In this document: positions 26,799-35,260 of the stretch, in pieces
How positions within the stretch are numbered: the first letter of the stretch is position 1
Layout of the letters: each line of letters begins with the position of its first letter
Source of the DNA: UBA3907 sp033810155
GTDB lineage: Bacteria; Bacillota; Sulfobacillia; Fermentithermobacillales; Fermentithermobacillaceae
Assembly (NCBI GenBank): GCA_033810155.1
Contig: JAPXKJ010000001.1
Location: 1-64,000, forward strand
Direction: 5' to 3'
Length of the DNA: 64,000 nucleotides
Translations under genes and position numbers: made by a program
The notes under the pieces: model-generated
The model's database searches: none
What the model was told of the DNA's origin: nothing
Seen by the model: the letters and a program-made list of their open reading frames with translations, nothing else

Positions 26799-27301
26799 TG
26801 CAGACCCTTAAGGATATTGTTGAAGTAGCCGTTGTCGCGCTAGTTATCGCGATACTAGTAAGAACCCTGCTAGTAGAGGTTTTTGTGGTTCAGGGTCCTT
26901 CTATGGAGCCGACTCTTGTTGACGGAAATAGACTTCTCGTTTCCAAGATTGCATACAAGATAGGTGAGCCGAGTCGCGGCGATGTTGTAGTGCTTCGATA
27001 TCCTTTGGATCCCTCAAAGGACTATATAAAAAGGGTGGTAGCTGTAGGCGGCGATACCGTAGAAATCCGATTAGGCCGCTTGTACATTAACGGGCAGCTT
27101 CAACAAGAATCTTACATAGAATATCCAGGTATCTACAACATGGCGGCTGTCACAGTACCAAACGACAGTGTATTTGTTATGGGTGATCATAGGACTAATA
27201 GCGAAGACTCGAGATATTTTGGTTGTGTCAAGGAGGAATTTTTGAAAGGAAAGGCAGTTTATATCATATGGCCTCTACAAAGGATCGGTCGCGTAAGGTA
27301 G
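26795..27301 (+). CDS. lepB: Signal peptidase I
   Basis: Type I signal peptidase, 168 residues, one N-terminal membrane helix (about 5-25). Catalytic Ser36 is in VQGPSMEPTL and Lys79 in YIKRVVAVGGD; VMGDHRTNSEDSRYFG is box E. Located after rplS and before the RbgA-like gene, a common Clostridia order. Confidence 0.96.
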   Translation: MMQTLKDIVEVAVVALVIAILVRTLLVEVFVVQGPSMEPTLVDGNRLLVSKIAYKIGEPSRGDVVVLRYPLDPSKDYIKRVVAVGGDTVEIRLGRLYINGQLQQESYIEYPGIYNMAAVTVPNDSVFVMGDHRTNSEDSRYFGCVKEEFLKGKAVYIIWPLQRIGRVR

Positions 27302-28086
27302 GGTCGAAAAGGTTGTATCCAGGACTACCAGGCCCAAAGACCTTGGACCTGGTAGATCTGTTTATTTTCCTATTAGATTCAAGAATTCCAAGGACGTCTC
27401 TTGATTTGTCGGAGCCCTACCTTCGTAAGAGAAGAAGAGTCTATGTGCTGTCTAAATCCGATTTGGCCGATCCACAGATCACGGAAAAGTGGGTAGACTA
27501 CTTCCGCAAAAACGGCTTCCCTTGCTTTACCGTTAACGCAAATACTGGACTAGGTGTATCTGAGTTGACAAGTTTCTTGAAAAGGAGCAAGGAAGAGATG
27601 AACAGGAGATCGGGTGGGGGGCTCGAAAAAAAGCCTTTGAGAGTGATGCTGTTTGGGCTACCCAACGTCGGTAAATCGTCGCTTGCCAATAGGCTCTTAG
27701 GGACCTCGAAGGCTTCATTTGGCGCGAAACCTGGTCTTACAAGGTCAAGCTACTGGCTTCGGGCTAATCACTCAGTTGAGATTCTCGATACTCCGGGCGT
27801 CATAGACACGTCCCAAGTTAAAGGTGAAACCTTATACAAACTTGCGGCTACTTGGGCTGTGAACGAGAACCAGTACGACCCTGGCGAGGTTGCCCTTTGG
27901 CTTGCCAAAGAAGTCTTCCGTGCAGAAGCTCCCCTAGAGTATTTGACTGAGTTCGGCCTCTCAAGAGGCATGTTGGCTTCCGGAGGGGTAGTTGACATTA
28001 ATCGGGCTTGCACGGCGCTGATCCAACAATTCCGAATGGGCAATCTCGGTCGAATATCCCTTGAGAAACCTGGCCTTAATGGCTAA
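27268..28086 (+). CDS. rbgA: RbgA/YlqF-type circularly permuted GTPase with divergent N-terminus
   Basis: 272 residues. Permuted GTPase motifs: G4 SKSD (near residue 74), G1 GLPNVGKSS, G2-like KPGLTRS and G3 DTPGV, then a helical C-terminal domain. Position after lepB matches RbgA, which matures the 50S subunit in Bacillus. The usual N-terminal WFPGHMAKA motif is replaced here by RLYPGLPGPKTLD, and the G4 Asn is Ser. The ATG at 27268 overlaps lepB by 34 bases; its ribosome binding site (GAAAGGAAAGG) is rather distant. Confidence 0.82.
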   Translation: MASTKDRSRKVGSKRLYPGLPGPKTLDLVDLFIFLLDSRIPRTSLDLSEPYLRKRRRVYVLSKSDLADPQITEKWVDYFRKNGFPCFTVNANTGLGVSELTSFLKRSKEEMNRRSGGGLEKKPLRVMLFGLPNVGKSSLANRLLGTSKASFGAKPGLTRSSYWLRANHSVEILDTPGVIDTSQVKGETLYKLAATWAVNENQYDPGEVALWLAKEVFRAEAPLEYLTEFGLSRGMLASGGVVDINRACTALIQQFRMGNLGRISLEKPGLNG

Positions 28087-28094
28087 GGAAACTG

Positions 28095-28140
28095 TGAGGC
28101 GCCTCTGAGAAAGCATTGAAACGATGCAGAAGACGCCTCA
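28095..28140. terminator. Nested inverted repeat between convergent rbgA and SLH gene
   Basis: TGAGGCG (28095-28101) pairs with CGCCTCA (28134-28140); inside it GCAT pairs with ATGC around TGAAACG. GAGGCGCCTC at 28096-28105 is itself a perfect palindrome. No T-tract. Likely the shared 3' end structure. Confidence 0.4.
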
Positions 28141-28161
28141 AGACCTCTTCGTTTTCTAGAG

Positions 28162-29802
28162 TCATCTCGTCAGAGTAAAGACGAGTTCCCTCAATGGGCC
28201 GGTACCTATTGTTAAATGGCATACTGCCGTGACATAGCGGTTCCTCGAATGTCCAGTGAACGCGATAGGATAGCATCCCTCAGGTGTGTTAGGCGGTACG
28301 GTGATACTGTTTTGCCAGATGCCTGCGGATTTCCTCAACCCGATCGTATGGTCCAGAAACTGGGCCTCAACGCGGTCGATATTGGTAGATGATTCACAGC
28401 AGAGATGAAGAATTTGTCCAGGCTCTATTGGATTTGGAAACACAAAGGGCGAAATCCATAAGTCGTCCAACCTCTCGAACGTAAGAGTCATACTTCTAGT
28501 TCTATCGCCGAATTGTGCTGTTACTACAACTACCTGAGTGCCTAAGGGTAGGAAATCGCCTACAGACAACTGGGATATCCATCTGCCTTGAGTGTCAGAC
28601 CACTGCAATGGTCTGGACTTTCCATCTGAGAATAAACCGTCTACTGCGTTTGCCGAAGGTTCAGGCATTGCGACTATAGTCAGAGTCTGTCCAGTTAAAA
28701 TTGTAGTAGGAAACAGATATGCTGATAGGGAGTAGTACACGATCTCAATGGGTTTTCTCACGGAGAAGAATGTTCGATTACCTCTATCTTTGACCCAAGC
28801 CTGGTAGTAATAGATGCCAGGTGGTACGAAAAGCCCATTTCTGTCCATGCAATTCCACGTGATGGTGTCCGGCGGATTGCCTGGTATTTCGTGTGGATTG
28901 AATGTATACATCACCTTACCCGAAGAATCTTCGATGGCCATATCCCATGCGGATATTCCTCTGTTTTTGAGGTAAGAAAGATTGAAGGTTACTGAATCAT
29001 CTAATCCGTCTCCGTCAGGCGAAACCTCATAGGGTTTAGCATAGACCCTGACCATGCATGAGCGATACAATATGGTGGCGGCGTGGCACCTCAAGAGGGT
29101 AACTTTTGGTCGGATAGTCCTGTCTTCATATCCTTCGATGATCCCGAATTTTATCGCGCAAGCCATGGAGTGCCGCCTATGCGATGACGTACTCATTCCA
29201 TCTTTGAAGCGGTTGAGTAGAAGATCTACTTCCTCTTCTGCCATCGATGATGCATAGTCGTAAAGACCAAGTGAGCGAACTAGGAGATCTACCGCATCCT
29301 GTCTGGTAATCTCTTGGTCGGGATAGAAATTGTGGCCGACAGGAGTAGAGGTTATCCCGGCGGATTTCGCAGCTTCAATCCATTCCCAGGCTAACTTGCC
29401 GGGCAGGAATTCGTAGGATTCTGTTACGTCAGGATAGGTAGGAGAATTAGGCTTTAGCGGTTTCAAATCAAACGTCTTTGCCATAAGCACAGTGAATTGT
29501 GCTCTAGAGCACTTTAGATCAGGGCGAAACTGTGAGTACACAGCTCCATCCGTGTATCCGATCAGACCATCAGTTACTCCTTCGGACCACAAGACATAGA
29601 CAAAGTCAGAGGCCCAATGATTACAAAGATCTCGGTACCACGGATCCATCGCACACTGACCTTCGCTAGGCTTTAGGATCATGGTCATTATAAGTGCCAC
29701 CAACAAATAGATTCTCGCAGCACACTGCTTATTTGCGCTAGGCGAACTATACACTACAAAACAACCCCCAACCGTTACCACCGGCAATACAAAAGATACC
29801 AT
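28162..29802 (-). CDS. Secreted SLH-domain protein with FlgD-like Ig module
   Basis: 546 residues. Two hydrophobic stretches near the N-terminus (about 1-20 and 30-45); the second, ending SEGQCA, looks like the true signal peptide, so translation may start later than the ATG used here. Three S-layer homology repeats follow (about 60-120, 122-185, 190-250; RSRAQ/TRQDAV/LLRCHA-type cores, the third degenerate). The rest is beta-rich; SPDGDGLDDSVTFNLSY and GLFVPPGIYYYQAWV resemble FlgD-type Ig domains. It should be anchored to the cell wall. It diverges from the Tad pilus operon, which suggests a surface role. Confidence 0.8.
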   Translation of the reverse strand: MVSFVLPVVTVGGCFVVYSSPSANKQCAARIYLLVALIMTMILKPSEGQCAMDPWYRDLCNHWASDFVYVLWSEGVTDGLIGYTDGAVYSQFRPDLKCSRAQFTVLMAKTFDLKPLKPNSPTYPDVTESYEFLPGKLAWEWIEAAKSAGITSTPVGHNFYPDQEITRQDAVDLLVRSLGLYDYASSMAEEEVDLLLNRFKDGMSTSSHRRHSMACAIKFGIIEGYEDRTIRPKVTLLRCHAATILYRSCMVRVYAKPYEVSPDGDGLDDSVTFNLSYLKNRGISAWDMAIEDSSGKVMYTFNPHEIPGNPPDTITWNCMDRNGLFVPPGIYYYQAWVKDRGNRTFFSVRKPIEIVYYSLSAYLFPTTILTGQTLTIVAMPEPSANAVDGLFSDGKSRPLQWSDTQGRWISQLSVGDFLPLGTQVVVVTAQFGDRTRSMTLTFERLDDLWISPFVFPNPIEPGQILHLCCESSTNIDRVEAQFLDHTIGLRKSAGIWQNSITVPPNTPEGCYPIAFTGHSRNRYVTAVCHLTIGTGPLRELVFTLTR

Positions 29803-29846
29803 ATTTTATAAATGAACTCTAGTTAATGTGAATTATTTGGCAGCTA

Positions 29847-29875
29847 TTGACATTATAGGAATAGGATTGTAATAT
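29847..29875 (+). promoter_or_regulatory. Promoter of the Tad pilus operon
   Basis: TTGACA (29847-29852), 17-base spacer, TAATAT (29870-29875). Transcription would start near 29882, leaving a leader of about 180 bases before the first gene. Confidence 0.75.
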
Positions 29876-29881
29876 GGTTAC

Positions 29882-30064
29882 GCCTGGCAATTACTGTAAG
29901 TGGCCGTATCCGGTTTTTCAAAATCCTATAACCGAGGGAAAGGGGGGATAGAATCTTAGGTTTTGAGGTACTTTCGGTTGTACCGACAATAAATAACGTC
30001 GCCACCGGCGCCCTTCGCAGCCATTTCGTTGCCGGATGCGGCCACGCCCAAGGAGATGGACAAA
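29882..30064 (+). other. Long structured leader of the Tad operon, unidentified
   Basis: Untranslated region with several small helices: CGGTT/AACCG (29911-29915, 29930-29934), GGTAC/GTACC (29967-29971, 29980-29984) with an alternative TCGGT/ACCGA, and CCGGC/GCCGG (30005-30009, 30031-30035). A purine-rich block (GAGGGAAAGGGGGG, about 29934-29947) lies between. The length and paired segments suggest a regulatory RNA. I compared it by eye with the c-di-GMP-I consensus and did not find the conserved core. Confidence 0.35.
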
Positions 30065-30748
30065 TTGCTGATGACGCTTCTAAAGAAACACAGACTTTTG
30101 CTGTTAGCGCTGATTTTGGGGCTATCGGCTTTCCTTCTGTCATACAACGCGTTCCGTGTTTGCATCAAGACAGAAAAAGTGGTTGTACCTGCGCGGAACT
30201 TGGAACCGTACCACAACATATCTCGTTCAGATGTAAGGATCATCGAGATTCCCGCAGGTGCGGTTCATGAGAGGTGCCTCCACACGGTAGAGGATGCCGT
30301 AGGCAAATACACAGTATCACGGGTTTTCCAAGGGGAGATGTTGCTTGATGCTCATCTTATCTCCGGAGAACGCCGTCCGGGCATCTCTATGGAAATTGGG
30401 TCGGAGGAAAGATGCATCTTCGTTCCTGCCGAATACCAGCGGGCTGTAGGTGGGAACATTAACCCTGGAGACCTAGTTGATCTAGTCTGGGTGAGAAAGA
30501 GCGCAGCGCATTCTGAGGACTATGGGTCTATACATGCGTTGACAGTGCTTAGTAACGCTAGGGTTATTGAAACAGTGACTGACGAATCTTCGGGGGAGTT
30601 TAGAGGAGTAGTTATTGCGTGTCTGCCGATTACGTGTGAAAAACTCGCTCAATGCATTGAGTCGGGGTCAATCTATCTTTGCCTGGTTCCTTGGTCTACA
30701 GACGGAGATGGTTTACCAACTGATGCGGAGGTCTGGCCTAACAGATGA
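30065..30748 (+). CDS. cpaB: Flp pilus assembly protein CpaB (SAF domain)
   Basis: First gene of the Tad operon. A short cytoplasmic part, one membrane helix (about 9-30) and a SAF domain starting at VVVPARNLEPYHNISRSDVR (by its ends), followed by a RcpC-like region with NINPGDLVDLVWV. CpaB/RcpC is an inner-membrane assembly factor for Flp pili. TTG at 30065 has AAGGAG at 30049-30054; another TTG at 30029 lies upstream of that site. The stop overlaps the next ATG by 4 bases. Confidence 0.85.
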   Translation: MLMTLLKKHRLLLLALILGLSAFLLSYNAFRVCIKTEKVVVPARNLEPYHNISRSDVRIIEIPAGAVHERCLHTVEDAVGKYTVSRVFQGEMLLDAHLISGERRPGISMEIGSEERCIFVPAEYQRAVGGNINPGDLVDLVWVRKSAAHSEDYGSIHALTVLSNARVIETVTDESSGEFRGVVIACLPITCEKLAQCIESGSIYLCLVPWSTDGDGLPTDAEVWPNR

Positions 30749-31836
30749 AAGAAAAACCTTCCATCCTTATTGCAGGGAACAATCGTACCCAAGACGCTGT
30801 CGTAAAAGATAGACCAGGGGCCCGGGTAGTAGGGGTTCTACAAGACCTTGCGCTTGTAGAATATGTCGCGACAGAGATACCAATTGACGAGTTGGTTGTG
30901 GATCCCAACGTTTCGCCAAGAGGCGAGAACTTGGAGCAGTGGATTTCGAGATTCAACAAAACCTACCCAAGTGTTCAAATTACAATTGCTGGACCAGTAA
31001 CCTCCATGCCAGAAATAGAACCTATCCCTACAAGAATCGTAACTTCACAGACAATCGCAGTCTGGAGTCCAAAAGGTGGTGTAGGGAAGACCTTCATTGC
31101 AACGAACCTAGCTTGCGCTGCAGCACTGACTACTAAAGGGAACGCAGCCCTATTGGACCTAGACATATATTCAGGTGATGTAGCTACCTATCTTGACTTA
31201 GCAGACGAGCCTACACTGTCGCAAGTAGTGCCGGCGCTTACTAGCTTAAGACCAGACGGTCTAGACAGATATGTACAAAGACATGGACCTTCCGGGCTTA
31301 ACGTTATGTGCAGTCCCCAGCGCTTGGAGTTATCTAGTCTAGTGACACTTGAGCACATAAAGAGCCTTATTTCTCTTGCCGAGAAGAAATGGGGTCTCGT
31401 GTACTTAGACACTCCGCCGGACATAGCAAGCGATGTAGTTGGCGAATGCATAGAAGTTGCCTCATCTTTAATATTGGTGACCACCCAAGACGTGTGTGCC
31501 CTCAGGCAATCTAAGACCGCACTGGATGTTCTAAAGAAGATTGGTTTCAACGATAACTCTCTATTTGTCGTGCTAAACCGTGGAGTCGAAGACTCGCCGA
31601 TTCCACAAAGAAAGGTTGAAGAGTACCTAGAAAAGCCGCTTGCAGCAGTGATTCCAGACGACAGAAAGACTGTTGACAAGTCAGTATTCCAAGGCAAGCC
31701 GGCGGTCTTGTTCGGCAAAACCGAACTCTCGGCATCACTGTGGCACTTATTGTCACAAATCTCACCGGGTTTGCCAATCCCTGAGAAAGAAAAAGACAGG
31801 AATCAAAACAAAGTAAAAAGGAGGCGGCTATGGTGA
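30745..31836 (+). CDS. cpaE: Tad pilus localisation ATPase CpaE/TadZ
   Basis: 363 residues. An N-terminal atypical receiver-like domain (about 1-105, LIAGNNRTQDAVVKD onward) precedes a MinD/ParA ATPase with deviant Walker A SPKGGVGKTFIATNLA, ALLDLDIYSGDVATYL and YLDTPPDIASD. TadZ proteins place the pilus machine at the pole. It overlaps cpaB and cpaF. Confidence 0.9.
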   Translation: MKEKPSILIAGNNRTQDAVVKDRPGARVVGVLQDLALVEYVATEIPIDELVVDPNVSPRGENLEQWISRFNKTYPSVQITIAGPVTSMPEIEPIPTRIVTSQTIAVWSPKGGVGKTFIATNLACAAALTTKGNAALLDLDIYSGDVATYLDLADEPTLSQVVPALTSLRPDGLDRYVQRHGPSGLNVMCSPQRLELSSLVTLEHIKSLISLAEKKWGLVYLDTPPDIASDVVGECIEVASSLILVTTQDVCALRQSKTALDVLKKIGFNDNSLFVVLNRGVEDSPIPQRKVEEYLEKPLAAVIPDDRKTVDKSVFQGKPAVLFGKTELSASLWHLLSQISPGLPIPEKEKDRNQNKVKRRRLW

Positions 31837-33128
31837 GCATACTCAAAAAGTTGGAGCGAGAACCGTACAAAGTGAAGTCTTCTGGCGAGCAGGGTGCTGA
31901 GTTCTCCATAGATGAGGTGGTAGAGACGGTAAGAGAGAAAATCCTTGAAGACTTTCCCACGCTTGTGATAGAAGCTCGGGTTTCTCGGCAAAAGAGACAA
32001 CAAGTGCTGGCGCTCATCTCAAGTGTGATCGTATCTTCTGAACTGTACGTACCGAAACTTACTAGGCAAGATTTGGCAGAAAGGATTGTGCAGGAAATAT
32101 GCGGGCTAGGCCCATTAGATGAGCTGCTAGACGACCCTGCGATCACTGAGATAATGGTTAACGGAGCGCATGAAGTATATATCGAAAAAGAAGGCGTGTT
32201 GGAAAGAACTGATATCGCCTTTTCAGATGACATACATCTCCACGAAGTTATCAACCGAATTGTTCAAAGCGTTGGTCGTAGGGTAGACAGTTCAATACCC
32301 TATGTGGATGCGAGACTTCCTGACGGATCAAGAGTGAACGCCATAATACCACCGCTTGCACTCAATGGGCCTGTCTTGACGATAAGACGATTTCCTAAGC
32401 GGTTCGGGTCTTTTTCCGAACTGGTAGACAATGGAACGATTTCCAAGGAAGCTGCTGAATTCCTTGAGCGATGTATCCGGCTAAAACTCGACATTGTGGT
32501 TTCGGGTGGCTCCGGAAGCGGAAAGACTACAATTCTAAACGTACTATCCAATTCAATGGCTCCAGCTGAACGAATAATAGTGATCGAGGATTCGTCTGAG
32601 ATAAGCATTGACAATCATCACGTTGTCTATCTTGAGTCTCGCCCAAGAAATATGGAGGGCAAAGGCGAGGTAACCATAAGAGATCTCCTCAGAAACGCGC
32701 TTAGAATGAGACCGGATAGACTGATCATCGGAGAATGCAGGGGAAAAGAGACTTTTGATCTCATATCAGCTATGAATACGGGGCACGACGGATGTTTGTC
32801 AACAGTGCACGCGAATTCGTCTCGGGATTGTCTGGAGAGGATTCTCGGAATGGCCTTGACCGCCGAGGAAGGAATCCCTGTCGAGGTCCTCCAAAGCTGG
32901 ATTGCAATAGGGGTAGACGTTGTGGTGCACACAATGAAGACGCTTGGCGGCAGAAGGATGGTGTCAGAGATTTCCGTTGTAGGATCTGACATGGCACGAG
33001 GACTTTGTAGCCACCCCATATATTCTTTGCAAGAAGGGTTGACATTGGAATTTCCCGAGTGGTTTGTAGACAAGGTAGGAAAGCAGTGCGTTGCTGATTT
33101 GGCTACCATATGTGAGTGCGGAGGTTAG
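31830..33128 (+). CDS. cpaF: Tad pilus secretion ATPase CpaF/TadA
   Basis: 432 residues, type II/IV secretion ATPase. N-terminal region, then GDLxE-type AITEIMVNGAHEVYIEKEG, Walker A SGGSGSGKTTILNVL, Walker B-like RPDRLIIGECRGKE and the HANS His box in LSTVHANSSRDCLERI. Powers Flp pilin assembly. The start ATG lies 7 bases before the cpaE stop; AAGGAGG precedes it. Confidence 0.95.
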   Translation: MVSILKKLEREPYKVKSSGEQGAEFSIDEVVETVREKILEDFPTLVIEARVSRQKRQQVLALISSVIVSSELYVPKLTRQDLAERIVQEICGLGPLDELLDDPAITEIMVNGAHEVYIEKEGVLERTDIAFSDDIHLHEVINRIVQSVGRRVDSSIPYVDARLPDGSRVNAIIPPLALNGPVLTIRRFPKRFGSFSELVDNGTISKEAAEFLERCIRLKLDIVVSGGSGSGKTTILNVLSNSMAPAERIIVIEDSSEISIDNHHVVYLESRPRNMEGKGEVTIRDLLRNALRMRPDRLIIGECRGKETFDLISAMNTGHDGCLSTVHANSSRDCLERILGMALTAEEGIPVEVLQSWIAIGVDVVVHTMKTLGGRRMVSEISVVGSDMARGLCSHPIYSLQEGLTLEFPEWFVDKVGKQCVADLATICECGG

Positions 33129-33132
33129 GATT

Positions 33133-33906
33133 GTGACAGTTCTAATATCAGTGACATTTGGGCTGACTGCAGCGCTCACAGGAGTCTATTTCTTTCGAAT
33201 TATGGACGACTCACGATTGCCTAATGCGCTTCTTCCTGGCGAAGATCCTAGGCTGAAGCGGCAGATGAAGCGCATGGGAATGTGGCTGAGATCTTGCTTG
33301 GGCCGTTTCAGACGGAGCGACGTGCCTTGGGACGAAATAGCGTCAAGCCTTTGCTTCCAGGTTAGAGGAGGGGCATCGCTGGTAAATGCAATTAAAGGAG
33401 CATCAGAAGAAGGGAGTTCTCAAGGGCATAAAATGCTTCAACGCGCATACCAACTGTATGAAACTGGGGTTCCGATTTTCAAAGCTCTAGATGCGGTATC
33501 AGGTGGGGAAGGAGAACTTGCGATGATTGCAAACGTGTTGGAAATAGGTTCGGTTACAGGGGGGGATTTGGGAGCTCTTCTGTGGCGAGTCTCCGAGATA
33601 TTCAGAAGGAGAAGACTTACTCAAGGAGACATCAACGCGAAATTGTCCGAATCCAAAATGACGGCTGTCCTTCTTTCCTGTCTTCCGTGGCTTATTGGCT
33701 TCCTCACTTTTAGAGCAGATCCTAGGAATTTTAGGGTTCTTTCTTCTCGTGCTGAAGGGAAACTGCTGCTTGCTTCCTGCGTTGGGCTTTGGGCGATAGG
33801 TAATATCTTCATAATACTCTCTATACGCTCTATATCTTCTACCCATCTCATTTACCGCCATTCGCGTAGGGATAAAGAGGGTAAGAAGGGAGGAAGATCT
33901 TTATGA
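33133..33906 (+). CDS. tadB: Tad pilus inner-membrane platform protein TadB
   Basis: 257 residues with one N-terminal membrane helix, a T2SSF (GspF-like) domain (about 75-200, SSLCFQVRGGASLVNAIKGA and GVPIFKALDAVSGG) and two C-terminal helices. The GTG at 33133 follows CGGAGGT at 33119-33125; the upstream extension to 33091 lies within cpaF and ahead of this site. Confidence 0.88.
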   Translation: MTVLISVTFGLTAALTGVYFFRIMDDSRLPNALLPGEDPRLKRQMKRMGMWLRSCLGRFRRSDVPWDEIASSLCFQVRGGASLVNAIKGASEEGSSQGHKMLQRAYQLYETGVPIFKALDAVSGGEGELAMIANVLEIGSVTGGDLGALLWRVSEIFRRRRLTQGDINAKLSESKMTAVLLSCLPWLIGFLTFRADPRNFRVLSSRAEGKLLLASCVGLWAIGNIFIILSIRSISSTHLIYRHSRRDKEGKKGGRSL

Positions 33907-34529
33907 GTCTTGCAACCCAGGCGTTTTTGGTCTCCATGTCTTTTAGCCTACTAGTAACCATTCCCCTAATGAGGTTACTGTACCGTCGAGATATCCGGTT
34001 GTTTGGAAAGCCTGATTTGTTTCCTGAGATTTTACAACGGCTGGTTGATCAGATGTGGAGTTTGGTTTGGCGCAGACGGCGTTGTCAAGACATTATCTCT
34101 CAATGGCCTACATTTCTTGAGGAATTATCTGTAACGGTAATGGCTGGAATAGATGTCCGCAGTGCCTTTGAAATATGTTCTCTCAAGACACACGGCCACC
34201 TCAAGCAAATATCGGATAGGACGGTACTCAAACTTCAGAGCGGGGCATCTTTAGCGGTTGCCTTGGAATCAATGGAGAAGGAGGGTGTTGAACCGGCAAC
34301 AAGATTAAGAGCCACTCTAGTCCAAGCCGAATCTCTAGGAACACCTGTAGCTGATGCGCTCAACTCCCTATCTCAGGAATACTACATATTGCAGCAGCAG
34401 CGGTTTGAATCTAGGCTCAACGCTTTACCACTCAAACTGTCGATAGTGACCGTGTTGTTCCTTCTCCCTCCGATACTCGTGATATCCATTGCGCCGCACA
34501 TTCTTGCTTTCTTTGACGCAACCTGGTAG
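33903..34529 (+). CDS. tadC: Tad pilus inner-membrane platform protein TadC
   Basis: 208 residues, second T2SSF protein: N-terminal membrane helix, FLEELSVTVMAGIDVRSAFEI, a repeat with QAESLGTPVADALNSLSQEY, and a C-terminal membrane helix LSIVTVLFLLPPILVISI. Shorter than typical TadC (about 280-320). ATG overlaps the tadB stop; AGGAAGAT precedes it. Confidence 0.87.
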   Translation: MSLATQAFLVSMSFSLLVTIPLMRLLYRRDIRLFGKPDLFPEILQRLVDQMWSLVWRRRRCQDIISQWPTFLEELSVTVMAGIDVRSAFEICSLKTHGHLKQISDRTVLKLQSGASLAVALESMEKEGVEPATRLRATLVQAESLGTPVADALNSLSQEYYILQQQRFESRLNALPLKLSIVTVLFLLPPILVISIAPHILAFFDATW

Positions 34530-34587
34530 GTAGAGACGATTTGGGCGTCAAACACAATAATGCTGAAATGAGGAGATGATCGTTATC

Positions 34588-34803
34588 ATGAGGCAGGTAT
34601 TTATTCGAATTCATCAATACAAACAGACGGTGATAGAGTTTTTGAAAAGACCGTTGACTTCAGAGGAAGGAGCTACAATAGCCGAATACGCATTGCTATT
34701 GGCGTTGGTGGTTATTGCGCTCATCGGCGTCCTAACCAATCTGAGTGATGCCTTGAAAGGGAAGATAGAGACGATAATCAATCAGATAAATAGCAGCAGG
34801 TAA
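34588..34803 (+). CDS. flp: Flp-type pilin
   Basis: 71 residues. A basic leader is followed by EEGATIAEYALLLALVVIALIG, with the Flp hallmark Gly-Ala/Thr...Glu-Tyr in the first turn of the hydrophobic helix. Cleavage by a prepilin peptidase is expected after Gly in EEG. The leader is long (about 29 residues). ATG at 34576 abuts AGGAG (34571-34575) with no spacing, so the ATG at 34588 is preferred. No second pilin copy is present. Confidence 0.88.
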   Translation: MRQVFIRIHQYKQTVIEFLKRPLTSEEGATIAEYALLLALVVIALIGVLTNLSDALKGKIETIINQINSSR

Positions 34804-34819
34804 TGAAAGGAGGGTTAGA

Positions 34820-35260
34820 GTGTACAGGGTAAAACATCTTGACCGCGAGACCATAGTCGAACCCCTTCGCAATCAGGATGGAGAGGCAATAGCCGAGTTC
34901 GCTTTAGTGTTCTCCATGTTGATCCTTGTGTTGTTTGCAATTCTAGAACTCGGCCTGGTTCTCAACGCTAAGTTGGTCCTTACATCTGCAGCACGGGAAA
35001 TCGGGAGAATCTGCGCGGTTGAAGGAGGCTATAAAGGGAGAGCTCCACAAATGGTAGATGAGATCCTTGAGTCTACTTCTTTGGACAAGAACGCGATAGA
35101 GGTGAATATAACGCCCAAGCAGGCGATCTATGGAACAACGATAAACGTTAGACTATCTTACAGATACCGAGTCAAGTCTCCAATTATATCAGCTATATCA
35201 GATTCTAGTGTTTTCCTCAGGGCTAAGGCGGTGACTAGAAGTGAGTTTGTTCCGCGGTAG
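34820..35260 (+). CDS. tadE: TadE-like pseudopilin
   Basis: 146 residues. DGEAIAEFALVFSMLILVLFAILELG at about 23-48 (by its ends) is the TadE signature: a pilin-like helix with conserved Glu, then a periplasm/exterior domain. GTG start preceded by GGAGGG. Overlaps the next gene by 20 bases. Confidence 0.88.
   Translation: MYRVKHLDRETIVEPLRNQDGEAIAEFALVFSMLILVLFAILELGLVLNAKLVLTSAAREIGRICAVEGGYKGRAPQMVDEILESTSLDKNAIEVNITPKQAIYGTTINVRLSYRYRVKSPIISAISDSSVFLRAKAVTRSEFVPR

Noticed and set aside
29876..30055. c-di-GMP-I riboswitch in the Tad leader
   Set aside because: The conserved GGGCAAA-type core and tetraloop receptor were not found, so I list only an unidentified structured leader.
31547..32254. 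Minus-strand frame opposite cpaE/cpaF
   Set aside because: Ser/Cys-rich shadow of two well-identified genes with strong motifs.
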